From: Ooceraea biroi
Lineage: Eukaryota > Arthropoda > Insecta > Hymenoptera > Formicidae
Reading direction: 5' to 3'
Assembly: GCF_003672135.1 (NCBI RefSeq)
Contig: NC_039518.1
Location: forward strand, 6,574,136-6,638,135
Length of the DNA: 64,000 nt
In this document: positions 48,319 through 60,346 of the stretch, in pieces
Position numbering within the stretch: the stretch's first letter is position 1
Layout of the letters: each line of letters opens with the position of its first letter
Position numbers and translations under genes: made by a program
Notes under the pieces: model-generated
Databases searched by the model: none
Seen by the model: the letters and a program-made list of their open reading frames with translations, nothing else
What the model was told of the DNA's origin: nothing

Positions 48319-51217
48319 TTAAGGGGGAACCTGCTTTAGAACGCTGAAAATAAGGTATAATTTTACGAATTTTTTGGAGAAACTATTCAGCGGATCATTA
48401 TAAAACTTTGATGCATTTATTAGTACATGTTTAAAGATAAAAAAATTATTTTTCGATTTGAATATATCGCTTGTAGAGGTCGTCCTGGAAAAATCTTAGA
48501 GCAGCCGCGTCGCCGGCATTGCAAATTGGTGAGCATTCTCCTGCCTCCAAATTTCGTCTAAACTGAAAAATTGAAATATGTTCTCGCTATTTATGAATTC
48601 CCATCGTCGATGAACCAAAGAGAGAAGAAAAAAGTTGAAAAGTGCCAAAATGGTGGAGCTTAGAACACAAAAGTACGATTTTTAGGCAAAGGTTTTGAAC
48701 TTTTTCATGCAAAAATAATTGTTTAACTTAATGTTTTTATGAATATTAAAGGTTCATCGACGATGGGAATTCATAAATAACGAGAAAATATTTCAATTTT
48801 TCAGTTTGGATGAAATTTGGAGGCGGGAGAATGCTCACCAATTTACAATGCCGGCTGCACTAAGATGCCTCCAGGACGACCTCTACAGGCGATATATTCA
48901 AATCGAAAAATAATTTTTTTATCTTTAAACATGTACTAATAAATGCATCAAAGTTTTATAATGATCCACTGTATAGTAAATTCGTAAAATTATACCTTAT
49001 TTTCAACGTTCTAAAGCAGGCTCCCCTTTAACGTTGCGCTGCGAACGGCGAATGTAATGATGATACTCGTAATGCACGCGAAGAAAAAAGTTGAAAAGTG
49101 CCAAAATGGTGGAGCTTAGAACACAAAAGTACGATTTTTAGGCAAAGGTTTTGAACTTTTTCATGCAAAAATAATTGTTTAACTGAATGTTTTTATGAAT
49201 ATTAAAGGTTCATCGACGATGGGAATTCATAAATAACGAGAAAATATTTCAATTTTTCAGTTTGGATGAAATTTGGAGGCGGGAGAATGCTCACCAATTT
49301 ACAGTGCCGGCTGCACTAAGATGCCTCCAGGACGACCTCTACAGGCGATATATTCAAATCGAAAAATAATTTTTTTTATCTTTAAACATGTACTAATAAA
49401 TGCATCAAAGTTTTATAATGATCCGCTGTATAGTAAATTCGTAAAATTATACCTTATTTTCAACGTTCTAAAGCAGGCTCCCCTTTAACGCTGCGCTGCG
49501 AACGGCGAATGTAATGATGATACTCGTAATGCACACGAAGAAAAAAGTTGAAAAGTGCCAAAATGTGGAGCTTAGAACACAAAAGTACGATTTTTAGGCA
49601 AAGGTTTTGAACTTTTTCATGCAAAAATAATTGTTTAACTGAATGTTTTTATGAATATTAAAGGTTCATCGACGATGGGAATTCATAAATAACGAGAAAA
49701 TATTTCAATTTTTCAGTTTGGATGAAATTTGGAGGCGGGAGAATGCTCAACAATTTACAATGCCGACTGCACTAAGATGCCTCCAGGACGACCTCTACAG
49801 GCGATATATTCAAATCACAAAATAATTTTTTTATCTTTAAACATGTACTAATAAATGCATCAAAGTTTTATAATGATCCGCTGTATAGTAAATTCGTAAA
49901 ATTATACCTTATTTTCAACGTTCTAAAGCAGGCTCCCCCCTTAACGCTGCGCTGCGAACGGCGAATGTAATGATGATACTCGTAATGCACGCGAAGAAAA
50001 AAGTTGAAAAGTGCCAAAATGTGGAGCTTAGAACACAAAAGTACGATTTTTAGGCAAAGATTTTGAACTTTTTCATGCAAAAATAATTGTTTAACTTAAT
50101 GTTTTTATGAATATTAAAGGTTCATCGACGATGGGAATTCATAAATAACGAGAAAATATTTCAATTTTTCAGTTTGGATGAAATTTGGAGGCGGGAGAAT
50201 GCTCAACAATTTACAATGCCGGCTGCACTAAGATGCCTCCAGGACGACCTCTACAGGCGATATATTCAAATCGAAAAATAATTTTTTTTATCTTTAAACA
50301 TGTACTAATAAATGCATCAAAGTTTTATAATGATCCGCTGTATAGTAAATTCGTAAAATTATACCTTATTTTCAACGTTCTAAAGCAGGCTCCCCCCTTA
50401 ACGCTGCGCTGCGAACGGCGAATGTAATGATGATACTCGTAATGCACGCGAAGAAAAAAGTTGAAAAGTGCCAAAATGTGGAGCTTAGAACACAAAAGTA
50501 CGATTTTTAGGCAAAGTGTTTGAACTTTTTCATGCAACAGTAATTGTTTAACTTAATGTTTTTATGAATATTAAAGGTTCATCGACGATGGGAGTTCATA
50601 AATAACGAGACAATATTTCAATTTTTCAGTTTGGATGAAATTTGGAGGCGGGAGAATGCTCACGAATTTACAATGCCGGCTGCACTAAGATGCCTCCAGG
50701 ACGAGCTCTACAGGCGATATATTCAAATCGAAAAATAATTTTTTTATCTTTAAACATGTACTAATAAATGCATCAAAGTTTTATAATGATCCGCTGTATA
50801 GTAAATTCGTAAAATTATACCTTATTTTCAACGTTCTAAAGCAGGCTCCCCCCTTAACGCTGCGCTGCGAACGGCGAATGTAATGATGATACTCGTAATG
50901 CACGCGAAGAAAAAAGTTGAAAAGTGCCAAAATGTGGAGCTTAGAACACAAAAGTACGATTTTTAGGCAAAGTGTTTGAACGTTTTCATGCAAAAATAAT
51001 TGTTTAACTTAATGTTTTTATGAATATTAAAGGTTCATCGACGATGGGAATTCATAAATAACGAGAAAATATTTCAATTTTTCAGTTTGGATGAAATTTG
51101 GAGGCGGGAGAATGCTCAACAATTTACAATGCCGACTGCACTAAGATGCCTCCAGGACGACCTCTACAGGCGATATATTCAAATCGAAAAATAATTTTTT
51201 TTATCTTTAAACATGTA

Positions 51218-52503
51218 TTGGGTCGTCCGGAAAGTTCGTGCCGATGTTGAAGGAAAATTCAAAGGCAACATTTTTTTATGTCGATAAATTTTTATTGACT
51301 TATGTATGCACCGTTTTGTTTCACAACCTTTGTCCATCTTTCACGCAACTGGAAGATTCCATTCTCCCAGAACTTCTTAGGTTTCTCGGCGAAAAACTCC
51401 TCAAGGTGGTTTTTTATGTCGATCAAACAGTTGAAGTTCTTGCCGCTAAGAGAATTTTGCAAAGACCTAAATAAGTGAAAGTCTGAAGGTGCAATGTCTG
51501 GTGAATACGGTGGGTGAGGTGGCACATCCCAGCCAAACTCCAACAATTTTTGTCGGGTAGTCAAAGAAACATGAGGTCTGGCATTGTCCTGATGGAACAC
51601 GACGCCCTTCCTATCAGCTAATTCTGGACGTTTTTCCTGAATCGCTGTCTTTAATTCGTCCGGTTGCGAGCAGTACTTATCTGCATTTATCGTTTGGTTG
51701 TGTGGTAGGAGCTCGTAATATAGGATTCCTTTCCAATCCCACCAGACACAGAGCATGACTTTTTTTGGATGGAGGCCGGCTTTCGGAGTGGTTAATGCTG
51801 GTTCATTTCGCTTACCCCAGGATCTTTTTCGTTCTACATTGTTGTAAATGATCCATTTTTCGTCACCCGTCACTAATTGCTTCAAAAATGGTACGTTTTC
51901 GTTGCGCTTGTACAGCGAGTCGCAGATGGAAATGCGATCCATTAAATTTTTTCGGCCAAATTATGCGGAACCCATACATCATAGCGACTTACGTAACCAA
52001 GCTTCACTACATGATCGTGGACAGTGGTTTTCGATATTTTCAGTATCTCTGCTAATTCACGTGTCGTATAGCGCGGGTTATTCTCGATCATTGTCTTGAT
52101 TTGGTCATCATCAGTAGTAGAGGGTCTGCCCGAGCGTTCTTGGTCTTTAAGGTTAAAATCACCAGCTCTAAACTTAGCGAACCACTCACGTACGGTTCTT
52201 TCAGCTAAAGCGCCTTCTCCGTAAACAGAACATATCGAATTTGTTGCTTGTGAGGCATTTTTGCCTTTCCGGTAATAGAAAAGCATCAAGTGTCTAAAAT
52301 GTTCTTTGTTTCCTTCCATCTTCAAAAGAGTACAAAACTGACACGAATCAATTTATCTGAAACAACTTTTTTCCTAAAGATGCGTTGAAATGTCACCTTT
52401 AAGCACATGTATATAAATCGTATGTTTTCAATAACATTGATATATTCAGACATGTTCCAACACCATCTATTAAAAATCGGCACGAACTTTCCGGACGACC
52501 CAA
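51218..52503 (-). mobile_element. Mariner family A, copy 3 (1286 bp)
   Basis: The TIR TTGGGTCGTCCGGAAAG lies at 51218 and its complement at 52503, with TA on both sides (51216-51217, 52504-52505). The host sequence resumes exactly: ACATG-TA before and TA-CTAATAAATGC after rebuild the intact array sequence seen in every neighbouring unit, which proves insertion into the array. Confidence 0.95.
51292..52319 (-). pseudogene. Mariner A3 transposase, single frameshift
   Basis: Read leftwards from the ATG at 52319: the DNA-binding half (WFAKFRAGDF, RSGRPSTTDD, WVPHNLAEK) stops at 51942. The catalytic half from 51942 to 51292 is in another frame and complete, with TGDEKW, QDNARPH and SPDIAPSDFHLF (all three aspartates, D34D). 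The break is in the A-run preceding TTTAATGG, as in A1 and A2, although the codon before it is GAA here rather than GTA. This is the best preserved family A copy. Confidence 0.93.
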
Positions 52504-52528
52504 TACTAATAAATGCATCAAAGTTTTC

Positions 52529-55500
52529 GGTCCTGACAGGTTCGTCATCCGCCGATTGCTCGGTCTTTTAATACGCGCGAGCGGGTAATTATACATTAGC
52601 TCGGCCTGGTGTTCGGGATTCGCCCACAGCCCTGTAAATACCCCGATGCCGCGGCGTGATCGAGTCGGTCGGCCGGAGAGATATTTGCATCCAAGTGCCG
52701 TCCGTTGGCAATCCTAGCCCAATACTCCCTGTTCCACGTCGTCTATCGGCCGACGCTATCGACTAATGACAAAACTACAGGCTCCGACGTCGGCCGCATC
52801 TTCGGCCGCTCGGACGTTCGGTATGAAGTTGTGCGTTGCCGGTCCGGTCCAGTCCGGACCCTCCGCTCCCTTCCGTGTCGCTCTGACCGAATGATAATTT
52901 GCGACGCTCTCTTCGCCCTCCGCCTGCTGCATCAGCAACGGCAACGGCAGCAACCGCCACCATCTCCACTCCTCTTCCAGGCCAGGGAACGATCCCCGCC
53001 GTGCCATTCCTCGCCGATCCGGCAAACCGCGGAACCCGCCGTGTTCGTATCCCCCTCCCACGTTCATGTCCACCCTTTGATTACGTCATACCCCGCGCCC
53101 TCTCGCGTCCCCCCTCCGCGCCCTCTCCTCTGGCCCCCAATCCTCTAATTATATTCACTCGGCGCTCCGACTCTCCGGCTCCAGGGGTCCAATTCCGTTC
53201 ACCTTTCATTACGAACTGGCTGCGATTCCAGCGATCGAACCAGCTGCGTTTTTCTCTTCCCGCCTCTGTCGCGGCCACCTCCATCCGTGTCGTCTCGTCT
53301 CTGTCTTGCCCGACGGGCGCCGGTGCCTGCGTTTGGTGACAGGGTGGTCGCCCTTTCACTCTCTCTCTCTCCCTTCATCTCTTTTCCTCGCTTTCTCTCT
53401 CTCTCTGTTCCTCACCCCCGACATCCAACCCTCGTCGCCGTCGGTGCATGTGCGGCCCGCGACGACTACCGGATGGAAGCGGTATCTCGGAATTTCCGCG
53501 TGCGTGCTGAGCGCCGGCCGAGTGGTCCGGGCGAAGGGAGAAGGATTAAGTTCCTCGATAACCGTACCGCAAGTCTGGCTTAACCGGTCGACAATCGTTG
53601 TAGCGAGTTATGTCACGTCGGTCCTTCGCGGTCGGGTTTTCTCTTATTTTTTCCCCGTTCTTCCCTCATTCGCCCGACCGACCGCGTTTAACGACGCGGC
53701 GCGGGAAGAGTCGTGGAAACACAACGAGTAAACGAGTAAACGGGGTGTTTCAGGGAAAGTCGGCTCGCGTTAACTCCAACGAGAATTTTCCTGCGGCTAT
53801 AAAAAACGAGAACGGCGCAAGAGACGCGGCGTTTCATGTCGGTCTTCCACCGGTCACGCCTCCCCATTGTAATTCCATTGTACGTCCGCAGAAGCGGATT
53901 CCTTGCGAACGGCGTTCGCCATTAACGCGCATAACGTAACGGCGCAAGTAACGAGTGTCTGAGATATGAACGAAATTCAAAACCGAGGGAGCGCCGCGGG
54001 AGAGAGGTTCTCCACGCCGCGCTACATCAGAATTATCAGCAGACGAGCTGCGAGACGCGCGGCGAGGAGTTCGCATGCTTCTCGGCGCTTAGACGCAGCA
54101 ATATTCAAAAGAAGGGGGCGTTTTCGGCCACCCCGCGTCGGTATCTCGACGTCGGATTACTCGGACGTGTTGATTATAAACTAATGGGCCCTGAAATATA
54201 GAGATATTATACGCGACGGCGGGCGCGTTATTACTTCATAATTTCGGGGAAAATTATTAAGGAAGGAAACGGCTGTCTGCTCGCGTAAGAAAGCTTAGCT
54301 GTGTTATCCCTCGGAGATTTAGGGGGATCGCGCGCGCAAACACGACCCGCTATTCCGTCTCGCATACAAGGGCTTCGGCGTGAGCAACCCCTCCGTGCAG
54401 TTATCGGCCCGTTAGACTGGATGATGCCGATCGTAGCGCCCGAGAACAAGACCGATTCGTCGCGCGTGTCGTCGAGATGCGCCACTGAAATAAGTTCCTT
54501 CTACGCCGGATGTGCGGGCCGAGTCGAACGCAGGAACGTGGACAATAGTCGGCCCTCCTTAGCCTCTGCAGCGAGAATGCGGAGGAACGCGAGGCTCCCC
54601 GCCGCCGCGGAACTCCATTATTACTCGCCAATTAGCCGTGATTAAAATATTTGGGCATCTCGCGTGCATCCAGAATATTAATATACGCGTGATCCCCGCG
54701 GCGGCGGCGGCGATTATATGGAAATGCGGTGGGCGATCGAAAGGAGAACCCTCCCTTATTGATTAAACAATCCCGCAAAAGCTCCCGTTAATGACTTATT
54801 TATTACGCCAATTACGCTCGGCCTATTAGCCACGCGGTGGGCGAGCGAGCGGGCGCGCGCGGATGCGCGGCCAACGCGCGTCCAGATATCACTCCGATCG
54901 TAAATTTCATGAAAATTACGCGAAAATCGTTGTTAATTGCATATTTACACGCGCGGTTAGATAGTCAATCGGGCTAGTTTTACGATGACGCGCGGGTTGC
55001 GCCTGATAAAACGACCCGGCATGCCTCTACGTGCCCCGTAATCGCTTCCACTCGCATTATCCGCGCGCAAATCGGCGCACCGATCATGAAAAACAATTTT
55101 CATCCCGATATGAGTCTCTTTCAGCGCGGGCGATAAATCTTCCTGGATCATTTTTGCCAAGTTCTATTATTTCCCACCGGTTATCTTTTTTCTGTCCGCT
55201 GGTGGAAAACGGCAGTTGTCAAGCTGCACGCGAAATTATTAATATCCCAGTTGGCTCGCGAAACGAGCGAACCGGTAAACAGATAAACAGATTGTACAGA
55301 TTTTTTAACGCGTGGGTCGAAAGCGCGATGACGATTCAATCGGTCTCGAGTCTCGCATTAGGAGACGGAATAAAATTAAACCGCCGATTGAATCGGCATG
55401 TCGCCGCTTTCGAGCGACGTCGAAACGCGTTGGCCTCGAACGGGGATATTATCGAGAATCTTATCCGATTATTAGTTTGAGTTCGGGACAATAGGTTGTT

Positions 55501-55852
55501 ATCCGAGGCGCCGGGAAATGCCGGAAGTTCTCATCAAATCTACGTAACGCCGATAATTTACATATCACGCGGGCGTACAGGTGGTCGTTACGCGCGAAAT
55601 TAGATCATACTTTTAGCCGTTCTCGCCTAATCCGGTCGCCGTGCATAAATTGTGGCGGAATCGTTAGGCATAGTTTCCCGCTCGGCGTGAAAATTACGCG
55701 AGCATTCTTTGGACTTTCCGCCAGCGATGAATCAAAACTTTCTCACCTAATCGATAGCCTTGAATCGCGAGAATTATGCTCGTCCCGAGCATAAGAACGC
55801 GATCTCGAAATATCCAGTTTATCGTGCATCATCTTGAAATTTCCTCCCCTTG
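52529..55852. other. Unique GC-rich region, no recognised gene
   Basis: CpG-rich. A 147-codon frame (52705-53148) and a 146-codon frame (52899-53339) overlap and are Pro/Arg/Ser-rich. CT-rich tracts lie at about 53358-53375 and 53390-53412. The low-complexity composition and conflicting frames argue against coding. A 5' UTR or CpG-rich promoter area is possible. Confidence 0.35.
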
Positions 55853-56830
55853 CACAGTGGGCTAGAATCGAAAAAAGCTGGCCAAAAGTCGAATTTTTTC
55901 AACTCTTGCAACTCTGTGCATTTCGACCTTCTTTGATTCATGGGTATCAGTATTTTCAAAAATGTGAAAGGAGGTTCGTAGGAAAAATCTCCTTCCCATT
56001 AATCAACAATTAATAGCAGGCAACGCGTTAATGTTCCGAAAAACGAATTATGAATGAGTATAGGCTATAGCTTACATTCTTGTACGCGGATGCAAGTAAG
56101 TTTGCTTTTTACTCTATAAATAGAATTGAAACTCTTTTCCCAAACGGTTATAACCATTAAAAATGTTCGTTCATCAATTTGTGTTAATCTAAGTTTTTGG
56201 TTTCTTAAAATATAAGAAAGAAGTAAAGTTCAATATCATTTTTTTAAATAGCTGTAAAAGGCTCTTTGGGATTCTTGTTTTATCATCTTGTGTAGGATTC
56301 AAACTAAGTATTTCCGTTTGAATTGTGCACACCAACGCACACCTTTGCGTTATATACAGGATGTTTCATTTTAATTTTCATATCGTAATAACTCGAAAAT
56401 TTGGCGTTTTGGTAAAAACTGTTTGAAATGAAAGTCGTAGGTTTTTAAGTGAAGCATTACATAGCAATACCAGTATGACCTTGATAGTGTTGCCAAGATC
56501 ATGTACAGATCACCGTGAAATTTTTTAATGCCGCGAAACGCACGACGCGGCGCGGTAGCGACTGTAACTTTCAAGCTTCATAACTTCGAAGTATTTAACG
56601 GATAAATACTTTGTTACAGTGTTCTGAAAAGCTCTTGAGGTAAGCTACAAAAATATCTAATGAAAACTGGAGGTTCCCATTTAAAAAATTCGAGGTGACC
56701 TTTGCGTGACCTTGGCAACGCTATTCACGGTCATACTAGTATTATTATCTAATACCTATAACTTTTATTTGAAACATTTTTTTCTAAAACGTCATGTTTT
56801 CGAGTTATTACTTTTGGCCAGCCCACTGTG
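55853..56830. mobile_element. 978-bp element with CACAGTG ends and 5-bp duplication
   Basis: Both ends read CACAGTGGGCT from the outside in, and both have GGCCAAAAGT a little further inside (the left end has 16 extra bases between the two motifs). CCTTG lies directly outside each end (55848-55852, 56831-56835). CAC ends with a 5-bp GC-rich duplication fit Transib-type elements best; CMC/Chapaev types are an alternative. No transposase frame is present, so it is non-autonomous. ACAGGATGTTTCATTTTAA at about 56356 may mark a nested second element. Confidence 0.75.
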
Positions 56831-58578
56831 CCTTGGCGTTGCGAGCGGGTGAAACCTGCTTCTCTTGAGGGTTGCAATCTGGCGACCGGCGCGCTAAAGT
56901 TGCCGTAGAAACGCCGTTTCCGAAATATTTCGCAAGTGTGTGCCGACTGTTTGCCAGCGGCGGGCTCCGGCCGATCCTTGTAATGGACGTCCAGTGGTCG
57001 AATTTAATTCGAATACGGTATAGCGGGCTAGGGTGACGGCACGGCGCGGGAACAGATCCAGAAGAGGGTTGCTAAATATTCAAGCATTACGGCTCTGCAT
57101 AAATTCATTTCATTATAGCGCCACCAAACATTGCTTTTGATGCTTTCCGCTCGTCCCCTCGCAACTAAGCCACCCGCACCCGCACCCGCGCAGTCCCATA
57201 GTCCCGTCCGCAACCGCCAACGGCGCTCCGCACGCCGCATTCCGCTTTCTCACCCCTTTGCTTCCGCTCGCCCCATTCTTCCCCCCGATCGCACCCTTTC
57301 TTGCCGTAAGTACCGTCAAGTCCATTCGACGTCCGCGCAAACATCCGCGCGAGATGACTGACGAGAGTAAGATCGACCGGCGGATTTTAAGCATCGGCGT
57401 ATCCTCCGTGTTCCCGTATTACGATCTCACCCCCATCTCTGACTCTTCCACCCCCGGCTCCCGGTAATTCATTATTTGCCCGCCGCGACAGTTATCGTTG
57501 CAGTACGATAAAAGTCGCTTTAATTGCCGCTGATGTAACAAGCATTTTCGAAAAAAAGGCGTGCACGTCCGCTCCGCAATTTTTCAACGCGGCAAAAAAA
57601 TCGTCGATATCGCAGTCAGTTTAATAAAGCCAATAATAACAGCCATAATGACGCTATTAACGCGCATGGACGTTGCAAAAATGCATTAACCGTATATCGG
57701 GGCGAAAAGCCTTTGCGCGCCGTTTGCGATAAAAAAAGGTCCGCGTACGCCAATCGCCGACGCAACGACAGCCTCGGTTATGGCGACTAAATTATACTCT
57801 CCTTTTTTTCCCTTTTTTTCAGCCCGTCGGTGTGCGAGCGCCATTATTCGGCTCGTAGGAACGTTCGATCTGGGCTCATCGAACTCACGATACGTCAGTG
57901 GCACGCAGAGAAACGCGAAGCACCGTGGTGTCGTGGTGCGGCAAAGCGGCAGGCCGGCCTCTCATGCATATGGAGCGTTTCATTATATTAAACCCTTTCA
58001 ATGTATAATTTACTTTTGCGTGAGTCATTTGAGGTACGGCCTGTGCACGGGCGACGGAGGACAGAGGGCCCTCTGCAACATCGCCTACCCAAAGATAGCA
58101 GCTCGGCGCAGAGTCGATAGCGCGAGCACGCGCGCGCACTCGAGCGAGCGAGCGAGCGCTCCCGTCCCGGTATACATTATCCTCGCGTACGATTTTTCAC
58201 GGAAGTTTTGCTTCCTTCACACCTTTATTGCGACAAGCCCTTTTGCATAGTGGCCGTCGCCGACGCGCGGCACGCTCTCGTGCGACGCGATGCCTGCCGG
58301 CGCGTTTTGTCGCCGGAAGAAAGCTCGTATGTATTTGTGCGTGCGTGATCACGAAGGGACGGCCGACCCGCTGTGGAAACGGGAAAACGTGTCTTGGATG
58401 GAATCCACCGTGACGTGGCTGACGTAGGCAGCCCTTCGCGAAACCGGAACTGATTCCCGTCGTCGTTAATCATCGCGCTGGATAATTCCTGTCGTCACCC
58501 ACGCGGTGTGGTAGCCCTCGCGAGATGGAGACTTTCTGTAGGTTTCATCGTTGTAGGTCCGTAGATTGGTCGTGCCCA
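56831..58578. other. Unique GC-rich region, no recognised gene
   Basis: It contains a donor-like CCGTAAGTACC (GT at 57306), a CGAG-type run (58139-58160) and several overlapping frames, the longest 156 codons (57780-58250). No domain is recognised and no reading frame is favoured. Confidence 0.35.
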
Positions 58579-60346
58579 TTAAGGGGATCCTGGAGTGGCC
58601 GGTGAATTCCGTCGCGGCGTCCGAATTACCGGCGGAATCGATGATTTTCCTGCATGTTCTTTTTATTGAGTTCACAGAATGAAAAATCCTTTTCCACGAT
58701 GAAAGTACACACAATAATGTAACGTGAAAAGCAGGACTTAACTTTCCAAACGGAAAAAAATCACAATTTTTGATTCAGCCACGATTTCACAGGCATACGT
58801 AGGCACGAAATGGTCGCGAATCTTTCTGCACTAATTACTTTTACGCTAGGCTTCTAAACTCATTTCTAAAAGCTTCCCCATATTCTTTCATTTTGTTCCG
58901 TCCTTGCGATTATCGAATTTTGGCCACACCAACTGCAAAACATTTATATTAAGAACATTAATGTACGAGGTGACGTCACAATAAGCCGATAATAAAACTG
59001 TAAATTTTTTTGTCGTTTTTAACATAAAGTCGAGTTTCGCTCGGTATATTTCTTTGTATACTTTAATCGTGGAGAAGGATTTTTCATTCTATACAATCAT
59101 TTAAGAGTAATTAGTACAGTAAGATTGGCCAATTCCGCCGGTAATACAGACGACTCCAGGATCCTCTTAAGGGGATCCTGGAGTGGCCAGTGAACTCCGT
59201 CGCGGCGTCCGAATTACCGGCGGAATCGATGATTTTCCTGCATGTTCTTTTTATTGAGTTCACAGAATGAAAAATCCTTTTCCACGATGAAAGTACACAC
59301 AATAATGTAACGTGAAAAGCAGGACTTAACTTTCCAAACGGAAAAAAATCACAATTTTTGATTCAGCCACGATTTCACAGGCATACGTAGGCACGAAATG
59401 GTCGCGAATCTTTCTGCACTAATTACTTTTACGCTAGGCTTCTAAACTCATTTCTAAAAGCTTCCCCATATTCTTTCATTTTGTTCCGTCCTTGCGATTA
59501 TCGAATTTTGGCCACACAAACTGCAAAACATTTATATTAAGAACATTAATGTACGAGGTGGCGTCACAATAAGCCGATAATAAAACTGTAAATTTTTTTG
59601 TCGTTTTTAACATAAAGTCGAGTTTCGCTCGGTATATTTCTTTGTATACTTTAATCGTGGAGAAGGATTTTTCATTCTATACAATCATTAAAGAGTAATT
59701 AGTACAGTAAGATTGGCCAATTCCGCCGGTAATACAGACGACTCCAGGATCCTCTTAAGGGGATCCTGGAGTGGCCAGTGAACTCCGTCGCGGCGTCCGA
59801 ATTACCGGCGGAATCGATGATTTTCCTGCATGTTCTTTTTATTGAGTTCACAGAATGAAAAATCCTTTTCCACGATGAAAGTACACACAATAATGTAACG
59901 TGAAAAGCAGGACTTAACTTTCCAAACGGAAAAAAATCACAATTTTTTATTCAGCCACGATTTCACAGGCATACGTAGGCACGAAATGGTCGCGAATCTT
60001 TCTGCACTAATTACTTTTACGCTAGGCTTCTAAACTCATTTCTAAAAGCTTCCCCATATTCTTTCATTTTGTTCCGTCCTTGCGATTGTCGAATTTTGGC
60101 CACACCAACTGCAAAACATTTATATTAAGAACATTAATGTACGAGGTGACGTCACAATAAGCCGATAATAAAACTGTAAATTTTTTTGTCGTTTTTAACA
60201 TAAAGTCGAGTTTCGCTCGGTATATTTCTTTGTATACTTTAATCGTGGAGAAGGATTTTTCATTCTATACAATCATTAAAGAGTAATTAGTACAGTAAGA
60301 TCGGCCAATTCCGCCGATAATACAGACGACTCCAGGATCCCCTTAA
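58579..60346 (+). repeat. 588-bp TIR-element trimer sharing TTAA (family 5)
   Basis: Three units of exactly 588 bp begin TTAAGGGGATCCTGGAGT (58579, 59167, 59755), and the last ends ACTCCAGGATCCCCTTAA at 60346. Neighbouring units share a single TTAA. At both inner junctions the right end reads GGATCCTC instead of the outermost GGATCCCC. TTAA at both outer edges suggests a piggyBac-type target, though a TA duplication with an AGGGGATCC end explains it equally well. There is no transposase. The 63-82-codon minus-strand frames repeat with the unit and are not genes. Confidence 0.88.

Larger units (their letters stand above)
48319..52528 (-). repeat. Array of ~456-bp units (family 3, locus 2), inverted and truncated
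   Basis: This mirrors 34663-38094. A single outer arm starts TTAAGGGGGAACCTGC at 48319 and keeps the GGAGAAAC stretch. It turns at GATGAACCAAAGAGAGAAG into opposite-facing units whose outer ends (TTAA) lie at 49028, 49485, 49941, 50398 and 50854. All of these lack the GGAGAAAC stretch, as in locus 1. The same linker separates them. A sixth unit is split by mariner A3 at 51218-52503. Its remainder stops abruptly at 52528 (AAAGTTTT, then unrelated DNA), so the right terminal part is deleted. Confidence 0.9.

Noticed and set aside
52705..53339. 147- and 146-codon Pro-rich frames
   Set aside because: They overlap in different frames with no domain and CT-tract composition. No evidence favours either.
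58466..59890. Repeated frames starting MCVLSSWKRIFHS
   Set aside because: They recur with the 588-bp element and end in its TIR, so they are by-products of a non-coding element.
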